Shown here: positions 61,555-64,000 of the stretch, piece after piece
How positions within the stretch are numbered: the first letter of the stretch is position 1
How the letters are laid out: every line of letters starts with the position of its first letter
Notes under the pieces: generated by a model
Told to the model about the DNA's origin: nothing
The model's input: the letters and a program-made list of their open reading frames with translations, nothing else
Databases searched by the model: none
NCBI RefSeq assembly: GCF_025567315.1
Contig: NZ_JAOQJE010000001.1
Coordinates: 124,001-188,000, forward strand
Length of the DNA stretch: 64,000 bases
Source of the DNA: Agathobaculum ammoniilyticum
GTDB lineage: Bacteria > Bacillota > Clostridia > Oscillospirales > Butyricicoccaceae
Direction: 5' to 3'
Position numbers and translations under genes: made by a program

Positions 61555-62263
61555 AAACCTGTGCAAGTCCTTTGGGGATCATCAGGTGCTCAAGGGCGTC
61601 AACGAGCATATCGAAAAGGGAGAAAAGGTCGTTATTATCGGACCGTCGGGGTCCGGCAAATCCACTTTTCTGCGCTGCCTCAACCTGCTGGAGGAGCCTA
61701 CCAGCGGCGATATCATTTTTGAAGGGCAGAATATCACCAGCAAGGTGACCGATATCAATTTGATCCGCCGCAAGATGGGCATGGTGTTCCAGCAGTTCAA
61801 CCTGTTTCCTCATCTGACCGTGCGTGAGAATATTAAGCTGGCACCTGTCAAGCTCAAGATCATGACAGAGGATGAGGCGGACAAGCGTGCGATACAACTG
61901 TTGGAGCGCGTCGGTCTGCCGGATAAGGCGGACAGCTATCCGGTTCAGCTGTCCGGCGGGCAGCAGCAGCGTATCGCAATCGCCCGCGCGCTGGCAATGA
62001 ATCCGGATGTGATGCTGTTTGACGAGCCTACCTCCGCACTGGATCCCGAAATGGTCGGTGAAGTGCTGGAGATCATGAAAGAGCTTGCGGACGATGGCAT
62101 GACCATGGTTGTGGTTACACACGAAATGGGATTCGCACGCGAGGTCGGCACCCGTGTACTGTTTATGGATGGGGGAAACATTGTGGAGCAGAACGAGCCG
62201 CACGCTTTTTTCACCAATCCGAAGCATCCTCGGCTGAAAGATTTCCTGTCCAAGGTATTATAA
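61541..62263 (+). CDS. Polar amino-acid ABC transporter ATP-binding protein (GlnQ-like)
   Basis: 240 residues, the usual GlnQ length. Walker A IIGPSGSGKSTFLRC, Q-loop VFQQFNLFPHLT, signature LSGGQQQRIAIARAL, Walker B MLFDEPTSALDPEM and H-loop VVVTHEMGFARE. GTG at 61541 is preferred because the family begins M-I-D-V-K-N-L and GGAAAGGAGG ends ten bases upstream; GTG at 61535 would leave only four bases. It overlaps the end of the permease gene by 14 bases. Confidence 0.93.
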   Translation: MIDVKNLCKSFGDHQVLKGVNEHIEKGEKVVIIGPSGSGKSTFLRCLNLLEEPTSGDIIFEGQNITSKVTDINLIRRKMGMVFQQFNLFPHLTVRENIKLAPVKLKIMTEDEADKRAIQLLERVGLPDKADSYPVQLSGGQQQRIAIARALAMNPDVMLFDEPTSALDPEMVGEVLEIMKELADDGMTMVVVTHEMGFAREVGTRVLFMDGGNIVEQNEPHAFFTNPKHPRLKDFLSKVL

Positions 62264-62300
62264 AAAACGGGGTACAGCTTTTGCTGTACCCCGTTTTCCG
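62264..62300. terminator. Bidirectional terminator
   Basis: AAAACGGGGTACAGC and GCTGTACCCCGTTTT form a perfect 15-bp stem with a TTTT loop between the transporter operon and tex. Confidence 0.93.
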
Positions 62301-62301
62301 T

Positions 62302-64000
62302 TTATTTGGCCTGCTTCATGGAAAGGGCGATGCGGTGGCTTTTGGGATCAGCCGACAGGACGACCACATCCACGATATCACCGACGGTGACCGCTTCGGA
62401 GGGGTGCTTGATATAACGGCTGCAGATTTGCGAGATATGCACCAAACCGTCCTGATGGACGCCGATATCCACGAACGCGCCGAAATCCGCCACATTGCGT
62501 ACCGTTCCTTTGAGCTTCATACCAGGCTTCAGGTCCTTGAAATCGAGGACATCCGCGCGGAGCAGCGGCGGCGGCAGCTCATCGCGTGGATCGCGCCCGG
62601 GCTTCTGAAGCTCGGAAATAATATCCATCAGGGTCGGCACACCAACCCCGCAGCGCTGTGCGGCATCGGTTCGGCCCAGTTTCTCTATGCGTGCAGAAAG
62701 CTCTCCCAGCTTGCCGGAAGCAGCGTCCTGAACGGAGTATCCGCACAGGGTAAGCAGCGTTTCAGCCGCGGCGTAGGATTCGGGATGGACCGCGGTCCGG
62801 TCGAGCAGGTTGTCACTTTCCGGTACGCGCAGAAAGCCCGCACATTGCTCATAAGCCTTGGGGCCAAGCCCTTTTACCTTCAATAGCTGCCTGCGGCTGT
62901 CAAAACAGCCGTGTTCCTCACGATAGGCAGTAATATTTTTCGCCACGGTACCGGAAATGCCGGCAACGCGCGACAGCAAAGCGGAAGAAGCAGTGTTGAG
63001 ATCCACGCCGACAGCGTTGACGCAGTCCTCAACCACGCCATCCAGCGCCTCGGATAGGCGTGCCTGCGGCATATCGTGCTGGTATTGCCCGACACCGATT
63101 GCTTTGGGGTCGATTTTGACCAGTTCGGCCAGCGGATCCTGCAGACGACGGGCAATCGATACGGCGGAACGCAGGTTGACGTCATAATCCGGAAACTCCT
63201 CGGCCGCAAGCCTGCTCGCGGAATAAACCGAGGCACCGGCTTCAGAGACGACCATGTACTCGATGCCGCCGCCGTATTCCCGAATAAAGTCGGCAATCAA
63301 TAGCTCGCTTTCCTTGGAGGCTGTGCCGTTGCCGATCGCGATGCAGGTAACATGGTGCGCGTCGCACAAACGGCGCAGCGTTTTTTTCGCTTCGTCCACT
63401 TTTTGATAGGGCGGCGTGGGGTATATGACAGCGGTATCCAGCACCTTGCCGGTGCCATCCACCACGGCGAGCTTGCAGCCGTTCCGGTAGCCGGGGTCGA
63501 AACCGAGCGTCACACGGTTTTTCACAGGCGGCTGCATAAGCAGGGGGCGCAGGTTGAGCGCAAAGGTATGGATCGCCTGTTCGTTTGCCGTATCGGTCAG
63601 TTCGCTGCGCAGCTCGCGCTCCAAGGAGGGGAACAGCAGCCGTTTCCAGCTATCCTCACAGGTGGTGCGCAGCATGGCGCAGAACGGATTTTTGGGATGC
63701 AGGACAGCGCGGTTCAGCTCGACCAGCGCCTGGCTGTCGTCCACGGTCAGGGCCACCTTGAGCTTACCCTCCTTTTCCCCGCGGTTGATTGCAAGGACAC
63801 GGTGGCTTTGCAGCCGGCGGACCGGCTCGGAAAATTCGTGATACATCGCATAGACGGTATCCTCCGCGTCGGTTCCGGCGGTTTGTATCACACCGGTCTG
63901 GCGGATCAGGCGGCGCAGGCGGCCGCGGATATCCGCATCGTCCGAGATATCCTCCGCAATGATGTCCGAGGCGCCTGACAAGGCTTCCACAGCGGTTTCG
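62302..64000 (-). CDS. tex: Tex-family RNA-binding transcriptional accessory protein (partial, N-terminus outside window)
   Basis: About 566 residues of the C-terminal part are present; the frame continues across the right edge, so the start is not seen. Visible in order are the YqgF-like nuclease fold (LGFDPGYRNGCKLAVVDGTG, IAIGNGTASKESELLI), helix-hairpin-helix repeats (SRVAGISGTVAKNITAYREE, LLKVKGLGPKAYEQCAGFLR) and a C-terminal S1 RNA-binding domain (MKLKGTVRNVADFGAFVDIG). Tex binds nucleic acid and affects transcription; it is widespread and usually single-copy. The full protein would be about 710-770 residues. Confidence 0.93.
   Translation of the reverse strand, partial: ETAVEALSGASDIIAEDISDDADIRGRLRRLIRQTGVIQTAGTDAEDTVYAMYHEFSEPVRRLQSHRVLAINRGEKEGKLKVALTVDDSQALVELNRAVLHPKNPFCAMLRTTCEDSWKRLLFPSLERELRSELTDTANEQAIHTFALNLRPLLMQPPVKNRVTLGFDPGYRNGCKLAVVDGTGKVLDTAVIYPTPPYQKVDEAKKTLRRLCDAHHVTCIAIGNGTASKESELLIADFIREYGGGIEYMVVSEAGASVYSASRLAAEEFPDYDVNLRSAVSIARRLQDPLAELVKIDPKAIGVGQYQHDMPQARLSEALDGVVEDCVNAVGVDLNTASSALLSRVAGISGTVAKNITAYREEHGCFDSRRQLLKVKGLGPKAYEQCAGFLRVPESDNLLDRTAVHPESYAAAETLLTLCGYSVQDAASGKLGELSARIEKLGRTDAAQRCGVGVPTLMDIISELQKPGRDPRDELPPPLLRADVLDFKDLKPGMKLKGTVRNVADFGAFVDIGVHQDGLVHISQICSRYIKHPSEAVTVGDIVDVVVLSADPKSHRIALSMKQAK

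Overview
The window reads as a chromosome segment of a GC-rich, anaerobic, gut-type member of the Clostridia, most like the Oscillospirales/Butyricicoccaceae. The evidence is a stage-0 sporulation-type sigma factor (SigH family), a glmS ribozyme, an electron-bifurcating NfnAB transhydrogenase, many S-layer-homology (SLH) proteins, and Gram-positive signals (strong AGGAGG ribosome sites, lipoboxes, TTGACA-17-TATAAT promoters). Genus and species are not resolved from sequence reading alone.

Layout. 1-16.1 kb is core genome: a partial gene and a membrane-anchored protein, a methionine gamma-lyase family protein, ruvC-ruvA-ruvB-glmM, the glmS ribozyme with glmS, sigH, a zinc-ribbon protein, a DUF1858 protein, the trmK-nif3-rqcH-dcd run, an SLH/Ig-like protein, and guaA. 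About 16.1-37.6 kb is an accessory island inserted after guaA. It starts with a decayed conjugative or mobilizable element (XRE repressor with operators, then excisionase, integrase, mobilization protein and RepA-like ATPase, all pseudogenes). Next come two tandem tyrosine recombinases, one apparently catalytically dead, and a 275-base assembly gap. A TetR gene lies divergent to a 1150-residue surface protein carrying an M28 peptidase, an HExxH centre and a transglutaminase-like domain. After this are IS110 and XRE/Spo0A-C-like relics, a lipoprotein, and a lower-GC metabolic cassette (PucR regulator, DUF917 protein, cytosine-permease family transporter, PepD dipeptidase).

From 37.9 kb core genes resume: a CNNM/CorC membrane protein with an unusual leader containing a small upstream ORF, and, divergent from it, a TPP-riboswitch operon for thiamin salvage (thiD-thiW-thiM-tenA-thiZ-thiX-thiY). 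Then follow a LysR regulator, a prolyl-tRNA-editing-like protein with proB, an AI-2E family transporter, a cell-surface block (M13 peptidase with SLH region, two SLH paralogues on either side of ldh, a copper-amine-oxidase-stalk protein), nfnAB, an amidase with an SH3 domain, a polar amino-acid ABC transporter operon, and a partial tex gene running off the right end.

How the genes work together. GlmM and GlmS are consecutive steps towards UDP-GlcNAc, and glmS is under product control by its ribozyme. RuvABC forms the Holliday-junction machine. The thiamin operon combines two uptake routes (predicted ThiW for thiazole, ThiXYZ for a pyrimidine precursor) with the kinases and aminohydrolase needed to use them; thiE is not in the window. 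The PucR/DUF917/permease/PepD cassette looks like a small scavenging unit for an N-heterocyclic compound and histidine-type dipeptides; its substrate is inferred only. The most unusual signals are the small-ORF leader of the CNNM gene, the multi-protease surface protein with its TetR-type operator, the active/dead recombinase pair, and the nearly leaderless sigH.
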